A stretch of 64,000 nt of DNA, from NCBI GenBank assembly GCA_002914845.1, contig JXTC01000165.1, forward strand, positions 370,696 through 434,695, written 5' to 3'. Shown piece by piece: positions 50,443-62,514 of the stretch. The DNA is from Trema orientale. Taxonomy: Eukaryota > Streptophyta > Magnoliopsida > Rosales > Cannabaceae. How positions within the stretch are numbered: position 1 is the stretch's first letter; each line of letters begins with the position of its first letter. The notes under the pieces are model-generated. The model did not search any database. It had not been told where the DNA came from and saw only the letters and a list, made by a program, of their open reading frames with translations. The position numbers and the translations under genes were made by a program.

Positions 50443-52850
50443 GGACGGAGATCCAATTCGAGGGTTTCAGATTTGAAAATTTGGTTAAGAAATTGGGAAT
50501 TTTGTTTTTCAAAACCCAAAGCAGAGAAAGAGAGAGAATTCTGTTCTGTGAGGAGACTCCTTGCGTGCCTAGATTCGATTAAGTCAAAACCTCGGGGCTC
50601 CGCAAACCCAACAGTTTTTGAAAAACTAAAATAGCTAATAAATGAAAAATTGAGGAGCCGGCGTGGAAGACAGAGTGACCGTAGGATTTGAACGGTCTTG
50701 TACATCTGGCCATCGAATTCGAATTATATTTAGCTTGGATTGAATCCAACTGTCGTTTATTTGGTGGTAAAGCAAAAAAAATATCGGTGTTATTTTTATT
50801 TAAAAATGTTTACCAGAGAGAACGTCATGGAACATTCGGTCTGTGGTCGAGTTGTTATGATTTGGTACTATAGTTTCAATTTCGAGAGTCAAACTCAAAT
50901 CTCTTAACTTGGTGATTGATTGTTGCAATGGGATAAAATATATATTTGAAGTATGATTTTTCTTTAATTTTAACCATTTTTTTGGTTTGTGCAAATAATA
51001 CTTTTATATTTTAAATCTCTACAAAATTGTGTATTCTGTATAGAAAGTAGATAATTTATTTTAATTATTTTAAGTTATTTTTAGATTTTTTGTGTTAAAC
51101 AATGAAAATAATAAATCTTCAATTCAAATTCTGTGTTTGGTGAGAAATATTTCATTTATGTATAATGTACAAATTCGAAAATATTTATAATGTGGATATA
51201 TAATTTTTCACAAGACAAAAGACAGTTAAATTTGCACAAATGTTATACTTCATGGTATTTTTTTAGATAACCTTTGTTGCAATTTATAAACTTTAGGCTC
51301 TTTTTTTTTAGCAAAAAGACAAAAGTTGTAGAGTTTCCTTCATAATAAAAAAAATATATATTGCGATTTTAATTTAAAAACAAAAAAAAGGAAAATTTTA
51401 GCTTTTTATTAGATCAAATATAATCTTTGGATTTTAAAATTCAATCAAATTAATCAAATCAAGATGTAATAGCGATTCGATAAAAATTAGTCAGCTAAAT
51501 GAATCAAATGACCCATTTTATTTTTGGTATATAGTGTCATGCAAGTAAAGTTATTTTTCACTGCCTAACATCCCAATTTGGGACGATAATAATGTTGTTC
51601 TATATCAAGACATTGGCATCTTTTAGTTAAAAAAAAAATGTTCTAAAATATAAAATTGCTAAAAAATGAACTTGTTCCTTAGCCATGTTTTAATTTCAAA
51701 CCATTTTTATTTTAATTTTATATTCGTTTAACTAAAAAATGTTAAGACAATGTCGCTTTCATCCTAAATTAGGGTGTTTAGTAGATGTCCAGTTTTTTAA
51801 ATTAGTTTAAGTAGATGTTCATATTTTAAAAGTTATACCCAAATGTCTATTTCTTTTAAAGTTTCAGTTGCGGAATATGTAGTATTTCTATTTTTTTTCC
51901 ATTAAGTGAGTTAGATATTTAACTATAAACTTTTGAACTTTATCATACTGAGTTTTGAGCTAAAAAAAGGTCAAATAACTAGTTAGCCCAAAGAAACATT
52001 AAGGGAACTATCTTAAAATGTCTCAACAATGGGTAAAAATTGGTATTTGTCTAAATATTCTCAAAAAGTGATATTTTTAAAATAAATCTTAATTTTTCAA
52101 AAAAATTTAAAATCAAGGAAATTTTTTCTCTTTTTTTTTTTTTTGGAGAAATTTATGTTATAAAATTTCCTCATTTTTTTTATTAATGGCTAAAGGGCAA
52201 AACATTTTTCTTTCATGCAAATTTACGACAGGTTAATTATGTTTTATTAGTAGTTTTTGAAAAGAAAATATATAATTTATGCTTTTTCTTTTCTTTCTTT
52301 TTTTTTCATTTATTAAATTACTAGTTACTTTGGCACGTACCTTAGCCACGTAACCCGTTATTTTTTTATTTGAAAGGACATAACCCGTTATTAGTTGTAA
52401 AGATTTTATTTGTAAAATAAAATTCACATAAGGTCAAAATCTAAAATATTTTATGAACTGTTAATATGGAAACATCTATGTCAACCTTATTTGAAGGACC
52501 ATCGCTGATTAAAAAGGAAAATAGCTCAGAGATGATGTCCTTGGTCTGAGGTTTTGCTCTAAGAACATTGTTAGTTACCCGTTCTGACTTGTCTCAACAA
52601 AAAGTTAGGGGAAAATTAATATGTTATATACGTAAAAGAAATAATTTGCTCCAATTTATAAATTTGATGATATAATATTTGAGGAATTTACTTCAAGGGG
52701 TAGACCAAATTCTCATGATAAAAAAAATAACTCACCCATAAATATTTTCAAGACTAACCCCTATTGCCATATCACAAACGTAAAATTACTTAGGATACCC
52801 TATTTCCTAATAAATCCTAAAATACAATTTATTCTGTTTGGTTCACCAAT
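50443..52850. other. Upstream region of the GeBP gene and AT-rich gap
   Basis: The first 200 bases are probably promoter and 5' leader of the GeBP gene. The remainder is AT-rich with poly-A and poly-T tracts and no recognised gene. Confidence 0.45.
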
Positions 52851-53030
52851 TTCATATCATTCAAATAGTATACCTATTGAAATGGGTGTTTGTTTCAATA
52901 ATTCCAGTTTTTCCATTCAAGTGATCCATTATAATGGGTGTTTATTTCAACAATTCAGTTTTTCTATTCAAATGGTTCACCAGTCACATTAACCATTGGA
53001 ATGAGTTTTTTCTTCTTAGAATGAGAATGG
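52850..53030. repeat. Short direct repeat, about 55-base unit
   Basis: GGGTGTTTGTTTCAATAATT with following CAGTTTTTCCATTCAAGTG and GGGTGTTTATTTCAACAATT with CAGTTTTTCTATTCAAATG lie in tandem. A related GGTTCACCA word flanks both. It may be part of a small MITE, but I could not fix the ends. Confidence 0.5.
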
Positions 53031-54060
53031 TATCCCTCCCCCCCCCCCCCTTATTTTTGAATGGGTCCATTCAAATATTCACCAAAGGTCTAGATTCGGC
53101 CTGCTTTAGGTTCGCACGAGCTACCTCTTTAAAACTCTATCTTTGAGGTTAAAAGAGGCATGTTGGGACAGAGAGAAAGAGAGGGAGGTAGCCATGGAAG
53201 GAGAGGAAGAAGAGGAAGAAGAAGATGAATACAAGCTCCAATCCTCCATTTCTTGATTTCCTTCACAACATCAACACCACCCCTTGTTCATACAATCTTT
53301 TCATTATTTTCATGTGAGTTTTTCTTTGTATTTTCCATATTTAGAGAGTAGTGTAGTTGAGAGCAAATCCTAGAGAGAGAATTCAATGGAGCAAGAGCCA
53401 AGCTTGGAGGAGGAGCTTCACAATCTCCCTGAATACCTTCATGCTTTTCTAAGAGGGAATTCTATAACTTTTCTCTATTTGATTTTGTATTTCTTGAATT
53501 TATTGGATTATAATATCATTGTTCTCAATTTACATTATGAACTAAATATTTCTTTGTCTAGTTTTCCTATGTGAACCAACCTAATAACTTGTGTTTGTTT
53601 ATTTCTCTCTTCTTTCATTAATCAAATCTATTGTTGAGTTATTTGTTTTACCTTATGCTTATTGCTTCTATTTAATTGATCACTAAATAGATTGTTAAGT
53701 GAAATTTCTATGAACTTGGAAAAGGGACTTGAAATTTGGACTTAGGTAAAACAACATAAGATCACTTAATATGGGATGAGTTTGTAGAGGATAAAAATAT
53801 ACCTATGTGACTTGTACAACTTTTGTGTGAGAATAACTAGACTTAATGAATCTAGTCAATTTATGTTAGGAGTAACATATTAGCTTGTCTAGGTATTTTC
53901 ACTTATGTCTTGAAAAGGAGTTTGTGAATACATTTGAATTCTCGGTTGACAATTCTAGTAGATTAATTAATGTAAGAAGGAAATTGAGATATTGTGTGTT
54001 TAAAGGATGGTTGGGGAATTAGTAAACGTAGATATTTTTCTTATTGTTTACTTTCATTTA

Positions 54061-54491
54061 TGTAACACCACTGGGCCTCACCTAAAAGTGCTAGCTTGAA
54101 GGTACTTTTAGACTCATGGACCACCACTTAAATACCCATGATCTTCCCAGAGCATACCCGATGTGGGACTTGGGGCGCTACAAACTCATGTGGGACTTGG
54201 GGGCGCTATATTCTCCCTCTTTAAGGGCCTAGCGTCCTCGCTAGGGGGTCCACATTCAATAGCCCATATATAACCCCTATGGGCGGGGTCCACATTCACC
54301 ATGATTCCGGCATGTGGTAGCCTTCCAAGGCACACACAGGCATGGAATGGATCGGCTCTGAATACTAAATGTAACACCACTGGGCCTCACCCAAAAGTGC
54401 TAGCTTGAAGGTACTTTTGGGCTCATAGACCATCACTTTTATACCCATGATCTTCCTAGAGCATACCCGATGTGGGACTTAGGGCGTTACA
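54061..54491 (-). mobile_element. TRIM element, minus orientation
   Basis: A terminal-repeat retrotransposon in miniature. LTRs of about 120 bases lie at 54061-54182 and 54370-54491, each starting TGTAACACCACTGGGCCTCA on the plus strand. Between them, in the minus sense, are a Met-tRNA-like primer-binding word close to the right LTR and a polypurine tract close to the left LTR. No coding capacity. It looks old. Confidence 0.82.
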
Positions 54492-54550
54492 ATATACCAA
54501 ATGTAACACCACTAAATGAGATTGTAGCACCCCCAAGTCCCACATGAGAT

Positions 54551-54952
54551 TGTAGCGCCCCAAGTCCCACATTGGGTATGCTTTGGAAAGATCATGGGTA
54601 TTTAAGTGGTGGTCCATGAGTCCAAAAGTACCTTCAAGCTAGCACTTTTGGGTGAATTCAGTGGTGTTACATTTGGTATCAGAGCCGACCTGGTCCATAA
54701 TTATGTGGGCCTTGGAAGGGTGCCACGGGCCAGAATCGTGGTGAATGTGGATCCCGCCCATAGGGGTTATATGTGGGCTATTGAATGTGGACCTCCTAGC
54801 GAGGACGATAGACCCTTAACAGGGGGAGATTGTAACGCCCCAAGTCCCACATCGAGTATGCTCTGGGAAGATCATGGGTATTTAAGTCATGGTCTATGAG
54901 CTCAAAAGTACCTTCAAGCTAGCACTTTTGGGTGAGGCCCAGTAGTGTTACA
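54551..54952 (+). mobile_element. TRIM element, plus orientation
   Basis: Same family as the neighbour, reversed. LTRs lie at 54551-54671 and 54831-54952. TTTGGTATCAGAGCC, a primer site for initiator Met-tRNA, follows the first LTR directly. The polypurine tract AGGGGGAGA precedes the second LTR. The internal region is about 160 bases with no coding capacity. Confidence 0.87.
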
Positions 54953-55160
54953 ATTTATTTTGTATGATAGTTTAGTTTCCTTTAATTTACTTTTCAAAAA
55001 TCCATATTTTTGTTGTTTGAATACAGTTAGGGTTGAGATAATTTTGATACTTATCATTGAACTAGAAATCAATCTTCGTGGGTTCGATACTCTACTTACA
55101 TATCTATATTACTTGTGACTGTATGCACCAGTATGGGAGTGTGTGATTTTATAGTTGCGC

Positions 55161-55440
55161 ATTCCAACCAATAGTCATATATCACAATTTAGACAAAATC
55201 CCTTCCATGTACTACAACATTAGCTTTTAACCCAATATAAACTATAAGTGAAAATATCAAGAATGGTCCAATATTAATGTCTATTAATGACTATTCCTAT
55301 TATTATTAATCTAAACAAATCATGTATACAAAATAAAAAAATAGAAAATATCAGAAATACATAAATGAGCTTAGAGTGTCAAATAAATAATCATAATATA
55401 AATATATCAACTATTACATCTAAAAACCCATTCTTTCAAC
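55161..55440. other. Non-coding gap left of the Copia copies
   Basis: No LTR boundary recognised. Confidence 0.35.
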
Positions 55441-58400
55441 ATATTTACTAAATATCTTTGGCGCTAGCCTTTAGATAATGGATCTCCAATCATTAGGTTT
55501 GTGCTTAAATGCTCAATTGACGCCCTTCGTTTCTGAACTTCTTCTTTAATGGAAAAATATTTCAATTCCATGTGTTTACCACCTTTAGAATACTTGTCAT
55601 TTTTCGAGAAGAAGACTGCTGCGGCATTATCACAATAAATTTTCAGCGGCCTGGCAATACTATCGACAACTCTAAGTCCTGAAATAAAGTTCTACAACTA
55701 TAATTCATGAACTGTGGCTTCAAAGCATGCCGCAAACTCAGCTTCTATCATAGATGCAGCAATGATAGACTGTTTTCCACTTTTCCGTGAGATTGCTCCT
55801 CCAGCTAAAAGGAATAAGTAGTCAAAAGTGGACTTTCTACTATCAAGGCATCCAGCAAAGTCTGAATCTGTAAACTCAATCACCTTCAAATTATGTTCTG
55901 ATCGCCTATAGGTGAGCATATAGTCTTTTGTTCCTTGCAAATACCTTAGCACCTTCTTGGCAGCTTTCCAATGATCTATTCCTAGATTACTTTGATACCT
56001 TCCCAGTATTCCGACAGCAAAATTGATATCTGGCCTGGTACAAGTTTGTGCATATATTAAGCTCCCAATAATAGATGCATAAGGAATATTTTCTATTTGT
56101 CTACATTCCAATTCATTCTTTGGACATTGCATGAGACTAAATTTATCTCCCTTCTGAATTGGAACTATTCTCGCAGAACACTTTTCCATCTAAAATCTCT
56201 CTAAAACTTTATTAATATATGCTTTCTAAGATAATCCTAACAATCCTTGTGATCTATCACGGAATATTTCAATTCCTATCATATAAGATGCCTCACCTAT
56301 ATCTTTCATTTCGAAGTTCTTTGAGAGAAAATTCTTGGTTTGATATAATAAATCAAGATCATTAGCAGTAAGCAGTATATCATCAGCATACAGAATAAAA
56401 AATACAAAATTGCTCCCACTGATCTTTAGATATACACACCAATCAACAATGTTTTTCTTAAATCCAAAAGATGTTATGTTATAATTAAACTTAAGATACC
56501 ATTATCGGGAAGCTTGTTTAAGTCCATATATTAACTTCTTAAGTTTACACACCATGTGTTCCATGAAAATCCTTCGGGTTGATCCATATAAACTTTGTCT
56601 TCTAAATTTCCATTAAGAAAGGTAGTTTTCACATCTATTTGATGTAATTTTAAATCAAAATGAGCTATTAATGCCATAATAATTCTAAAAGAGTGTTTCT
56701 TAAACAGGTGAAAATGTCTCCCTATAGTCAATGCATTCCTTCTGAATAAAACCTTTGGCTACTACTCTGGTTTTATATCATTCAATGTTGCCATTAGAGT
56801 CGCACTTAGTCTTAAAGACCCATTTACTTCCGACTTTCTTACAGCATTCAGGCAACTCAACGAGATCCCAAACTTGATTTTGATACATAGATTTCATCTC
56901 ATCTTTCATAGCATCAATCCACTTAATAGAATCAATACTTTTTACGGCTTGTGAAAATGAAACTGGATCATTGTCAATCCCTAAGTCAATTTCTGACTCT
57001 TGAAGATGAACTACATAGCCATTAGGAATAGCAAACTTTCCATCTCGTTGAGATTTTCTTAATGTTATTCCTTGTGACTCATTTACGAGGAGTTTCTACA
57101 TTGATTTGTTGTTCTAACTTTCCTAGCATAGTGTATTGTGCACATATACCATGCTTTTCAAGAAATAGACCTGGACATTATCCCTATTTATTATACTTTC
57201 TATAATATTCACCACTTCTATCTGATCTTACGATTTTCACATTTTTATCTAATTACCTCTCAACTTCTTTAATGTACACCTCAAGGGTGTCTATTGCATG
57301 AGATTTTTCATGCAATAGATAAATGTAACCATAACATGAAAAATCATCAATAAAGGTAATAAAATACTTTTCTCTACCAAAAGGTGGAACATAAAAGTTC
57401 CACATATATCAGTATGTATAATTTTAAGAAGCTGTGTACTTCTTCTGGCTCCTTTCTTTGTGTGTTTGGTTTGTTTTCCTTTTATATAATCAATACACAT
57501 ATCAAGATCAGTAAAATCTAAAATTAGTAGGATTCCATTCTTTACTAATCTTGCTATTCTTTTTTTGGATATATAACTCAAATGTTTATGCTACAAGTAA
57601 GCAGAATATTCATCAACTAAACTCCGTTTAGTTTCAATATTACGATGCATAGTCAACAAGGTCTCAGCAAAAAAAATTATCAAGTTTAAGCTTATACAGA
57701 CCATTACACAAGATTCCAGAACCAATAAGATTTTTATTCTTATATAAACTAAAAAGTCACAACCAAATTTAAAAGAAAATCCCGCGGTATCTAACTTAAG
57801 TAAAGAAACTAAATTGCGGGAAAATGTAGGTATGTAAAGAACTTGAAACAAATCTAAATAATGTCCAGTATCTAAAATGGGATGGTAAGTTCTAATACCT
57901 TCAACTGGAGCTTTGTTTCGATTCCCCATAAAAACAAAGCGTTCATTTGGCTTTACGGTTTGGATCGAAAGGAATCCCTGCATCGTATTGGAAACATGAA
58001 TAGTTGAGCCAAAATCAATCCACCAAGTATTTTAAAGAACTTTAGTTAAGTTTGATTCGAAACATACAAAAGTACAAGACTTACCTTTCTTTTCAAACCA
58101 AGCCTTACGTTTCAGGTAATTATTTTGATAATGTCTAATTTTCTTGCAGAAATAATACTTATCATTCTTGCGTTCCTTCTTGTGGATTTGAGAAATCTTA
58201 GAAGATTCATTCAGCTTGTGTAAACCTTGCTTCATGCCTTTTCTAGACTTTCGTTTAGATTTCTTTTCAGCTCCTTGATGAGTAGTAAGATTAATGGAAT
58301 GAGTCCTTTAATTCTTTAGCCTTGTCTCTTCTTGTACAAGCATATTGGCCAATTCATTAACATTCGACATATCCTTAATAGTGTTGTAGTCCATAGTTTA

Positions 58401-58668
58401 TTTGAAAAGGCCTATATTGCTCAGGAGGCAATGAATTCAATATGAATTGTACTAAAAATTACTCATCCATATTTTTTCCTAAATTCTTTAGCTTTGCTCC
58501 TATATTTGTCATTTCAAGGACATGTTCATGTATGGTACGAGAACCATCATATTTCTTAGTGGTTAAATTACTCATTAATATCCCAGCAAGTGACTTATTA
58601 GCAGTTTGGGACCTCTCTTTCACAAATTTCATAAATTCCTTAGCACTATCAATAATGTTTAGATATAA
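55440..58668 (-). mobile_element. Copia retrotransposon copy 1, decayed
   Basis: Minus-strand pieces run from gag to RNase H. They include a gag helix region (SAKEFMKFVKERSQTAN, 58650-58600), a zinc-knuckle-like region near 58150, GAG-pre-integrase (57983-57591), integrase (57581-57291), reverse transcriptase (QIDVKTTFLNGNLEDKVYMD, about 56640), and RNase H (SIIGSLIYAQTCTRPDINFA, about 56080; end near 55700). It is broken with many breaks. No LTRs are assigned. Its gag side joins directly to the reverse transcriptase part of copy 2. Confidence 0.88.
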
Positions 58669-59115
58669 ACTTGCTCCCATTGATTTTTAGATATATACAC
58701 CGATCAACAATGTTTTCCTTAAATCCAAAAGATTTTATGGTATCATTAAACTTAGGATACCATTGTGAGGAAGCTTGTTTGAGTTCATATATTGACTTCT
58801 TAAGTTTACACACCATGTGTTCCTTTTCTTCAGATGAAAATCTTTTAGGTTGACCTATATAAACTTCCTCTTCTAAATTTTCATTAAGAAAGGCAGTTTT
58901 CACATCCACTTGATGTAATTCTAAATCAAAATGAGCTACTAATGCTATAATGATTCTAAAAGAGTCTTTCTTAGAGACAGGTGAAAATGTCTCCCTATAG
59001 TCAATGCCTTCCTTCTGAGTAAAATCTTTAGCTACTAGTCTGGCTTTATATCATTCAATGTTGCGATTAGAGTCGCGCTTAGTCTTAAAGACCCATTTAT
59101 ACCTGACTTTCTTAC

Positions 59116-60925
59116 TGTTGGAATTTGGGCCTAACACTTAAGACAAATCATGTATGCGTGCAAATATGGAATTCACATGATCACATCATAAACGCAGCAG
59201 AAAAACAGCGGATTTAGGATTTAAAATTTTTACATAAAAATAGTTTTCATAACCATATAACATACATGCATCTAATACAGGATCATGTATAACATAAATC
59301 AAATCTAGATACAAAAACCCTAGAGATGAGATTAGGGTTTACCTCTTGTAGCGTGCTCCTCCTTGATCTCCTTGTTGATAGTGATCAAATCTCCAACCCT
59401 AGATCTTCTTGTCTATGCTCTTGCTTTTGGTTGAAGAGGCGAGTGGGCACCAAGTCGAATCCTCTGTTGGAGAACAATCAAGAATACCTTCTTCATCTTT
59501 TGGAATACCGGGAAGTGAAATGAGATAGTGAGATTGCAGGAAAGCTTTTTTTTTCTCCTCTTCTCTCAGCCCTTGGCCGATTTTTCTCTCTCTCTCTCTC
59601 CCCCTCTAATTTTCGTGTGACACCTCTAGTATTATTGTACAGTTTTTTCTCTCATGTATCTTATATATATAAGGCCAAAAACTGCTAACCTTAGCCCAAC
59701 TAGGATTGGGCTTGTTCTCCAATTTGGGCTTTAGGTGTATTTTTATAAATATGTCCAACTCATGAAACTTATTTATAAAAATACCAACTTCTGTATAGAA
59801 TTATTATTTTACACAGTTTCATAAAACTAATTTCACAAATACCACCAACCAATTAATGAGCTTTATTGAGTTAGACAAGGGACCTAATAGATCAAAATAA
59901 TCAAAACTCCAATAATATGATAAATACATAATAACTCTTATTATGGTATTTATATAAATATTATTAGTAAAGGGGACACTCTACTAAAGGCCCAATACTG
60001 CACTCTTAGATTAGATATCATGTCTTTTATGGAGATTTAATCAACTAGCCTTGATTAATCGATCCATCTAGCATATTCTATACCACATATAGAATCCCTA
60101 TACAATGCCGTAGTTGGATAGGTAAAATTACTGTAATACCCCTCCAACACATATTTACCTTTAAGTTACCATCTTTCTATCAAGGAATAATATTGTCGAT
60201 AATTTTGTTCTCAATGGCCATTTAGACAAAATTATCAACCAATTCACAAAGTAAATACTAAGATCTTAGATTTAATTATTCCATGAATCTTAAAAGACCT
60301 TAAAGTGACATTAATGTATAGTGTCCTCAACTATTTGGTGTTCCCATCAATTCATAAATCATAACCTCCAATATGCCAGAGTTCACCTCTAATTTCATAG
60401 AGGCTAGTCTTTTAACAAATCAAAAGGCTACAACCCATGAAAGCAAGTTCAGTCAAACATCAAGGATTAAGATTTACATGCTAAGAGCTAGTTTGTGGTA
60501 ATATAAGAATTGAGTTACGGTACTCCAATTCTTTATATTACCTGGTCCTGTTCAATACACATAACTTATTTATGTTGTACTAGTGTTTCTATCAGAAGTC
60601 AGACACTTCAATGATTTGAGACACATCATTCCCGTTGAGATAGACGAACACTATAATCTTTAGTAAATAAAGTATTCCATCTTTATTTACGGATTATGAA
60701 CTAATTCATTTAGACTTAGATAAAGAAACAAGTCTCCCCATAATTAACACTTAATCATATTTTTTTCTTTATACACAAGTAAAGTCATGGAATATTTTTC
60801 AAATAAATAAACTATTCAACAGAGACAGTTTAATCTAGCAAATATTATGATTGCATGTAGGAGAAAGTTGTTTATACTAAAAGGGTAAAATTAGAAATCT
60901 GCTTTTTAGGGCAAATATCCCAACA
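59116..60925. mobile_element. Solo LTR inserted in Copia copy 2
   Basis: It starts TGTTGGAATTTGGGCC and ends ATATCCCAACA, with short inverted ends TGTTGG/CCAACA. A perfect 5-base duplication CTTAC lies at 59111-59115 and 60926-60930. The Copia reverse transcriptase reading resumes directly on the other side. About 1.8 kb with no internal region, so a solo LTR. The host element's superfamily cannot be told from the LTR alone. Confidence 0.88.
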
Positions 60926-61095
60926 CTTACAACCTTCAGGCAACTCAACGAGATCCCAAACTTGATTTTGATTCATAGATTTCATCTCATCTTTCATAGT
61001 TTCAATCCATTTAATAGAATCAATACTTTCTACGGCTTGTGAAAACGAAACTGGATCATTGTCAATCCCTAAGTGAATTTCTGACTCTTGTAGAT

Positions 61096-62514
61096 GGAAA
61101 GATCTGCCTTGTTAAATATTACCAAATAATTAATTAATTGATTAAATTAATAATTAATTAATTATGTTGTAAGATGCAGATAAAAGGTGTTGCAATAACG
61201 AGTACATATGTTGCAACAGAACATAAAAAAATAAAGAGATGAACATAAGACGTTTTTAACGTGGTTCGGACCTCTCCTACTCCATGGGGCCACGCCCAGA
61301 GATTTAACAAATTAGTAAAGTATCAAGATTACAAATACCAATTGACTAATGCAATAAAAAACTCCCTCTTTTCAATTGCCGCAATTTGTTGTAACAACTC
61401 CACCAATCTTGTTTAGCGAGTCCCCTCGTCTTGTTGATCCTTCACACGTGAACTCCCTTCACTGGTCCAGATCTGTCTTCTCCCAAAGACGTGTTGTTCT
61501 TCTTCCCGAAGAATAAGATGCACTCAAACAAAGTACCTAGAAAATCCTAAAGCTCTCTAAGTCACTCAATGGCAATAGAACATACTCTATGCCTTACAAA
61601 CAAAACTTCTCTCTAAGTGTATTTTTCTCAATAAAGTGCATGACTAATTCTTTGGAGTTGTAGAGCTTTTATAGGTAAATTCCAGCCTCCATGGTCATCT
61701 AAAGTAGTGTAAATAGGCTGAAATCAAATAAGGAAAGAGTTAATAATAAAATCAAAATCTTTCCATAAATATTGTAATCTGCCAGAAAGTTGTTGCAACA
61801 ACTTTCTGAACAATTACTAGGAAAATGTCCAGATTCATGATTGCTCCTTTGATTCGGTTTGGACATGTTTTGGACAGCTGGAAATCTTCATTTAACCTAC
61901 CAAAGATTGATAATTAATCTAGAAAATCATATATCAATCAATATTAATCAAAAGCCAAGATTTAAGAAAATTAACCAATCTTTCCTTAAATATCCAGAGT
62001 TGTTGCAACAGATTAGAAAATATGATCACAACAACTCATCAAATCAAATCAACTAATTAAATGAAACTTAATTAATTGATGAGCACATTTCCAGCAATAA
62101 TTAAGGACGAAAATCCTTATGAATTCTCTTCAGAAACCTGTCCAAATTCATTGATTAATAAGATGCAATCAGATATCAATCAAGGACAAAAGGATGAGGA
62201 AATAATCAATGATATATATGGTAAATATAAAAGGAATTGATTGAAAATTGATAGAAAAATATCCTAACAGCTATGCACAAAATTCCATTTATATTTCACC
62301 TATATTATCACCAGAATCATCAAATATGGAAACAAAATACGTTTGGACACATTCTAGAAGTTTTCCATATAAAGAAAAATGCAAGTTTCGGTTGTTGTAA
62401 AAACAACACTTGTTGTAACAACTTCAGACTTGTTGTAACAACTTCTTCTTCATTTTTATCAACTTGAGTTCTCAAAACTTTGCCATTTAGAATGTCAAAC
62501 TTTTAGACCTAACA
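61096..62514 (-). mobile_element. Probable solo LTR inserted in Copia copy 2
   Basis: The Copia sequence stops after TAGAT (61091-61095) and resumes with TAGAT (62515-62519), a 5-base target duplication. The right edge, read on the minus strand, is TGTTAGGTCTAAAAG, an LTR-type start. Inside is AACGTGGTTCGGACCTCTCC, a phrase common in LTRs of plant Copia elements. About 1.4 kb, no internal genes. Confidence 0.75.

Larger units (their letters stand above)
54061..54952. repeat. 890-base palindrome made by the two TRIMs
   Basis: The two opposed TRIMs form a large inverted repeat with a spacer of about 60 bases (54492-54550). The 5-base word ATTTA lies on both outer sides (54056-54060 and 54953-54957), as if the whole block had one target duplication. 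Confidence 0.8.
53161..55160 (+). mobile_element. Probable LTR-retroelement remnant, host of the TRIM pair
   Basis: 53161-54060 and 54958-55160 read as one unit once the TRIM pair is taken out. The left part starts near TGTTGGGACAGAGAG. The right part has CGTGGGTTCGATACTCTAC, a phrase found near the LTR ends of some plant Gypsy elements. A short open piece at 53386 (MEQEPSLEEELHNL) has no known match that I recognise. It is old and broken, and the family is not certain. Confidence 0.4.

Noticed and set aside
49513-50705. Open frames of 60-260 codons opposite to or overlapping the GeBP gene
   Set aside because: They are shadows of the GC-rich, low-complexity coding sequence of the GeBP gene; none has a recognisable domain.
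53386-53574. 62-codon frame starting MEQEPSLEEELHNLPEYL
   Set aside because: It lies within a probable retroelement remnant, has no known domain, and turns hydrophobic and T-rich after 25 codons.
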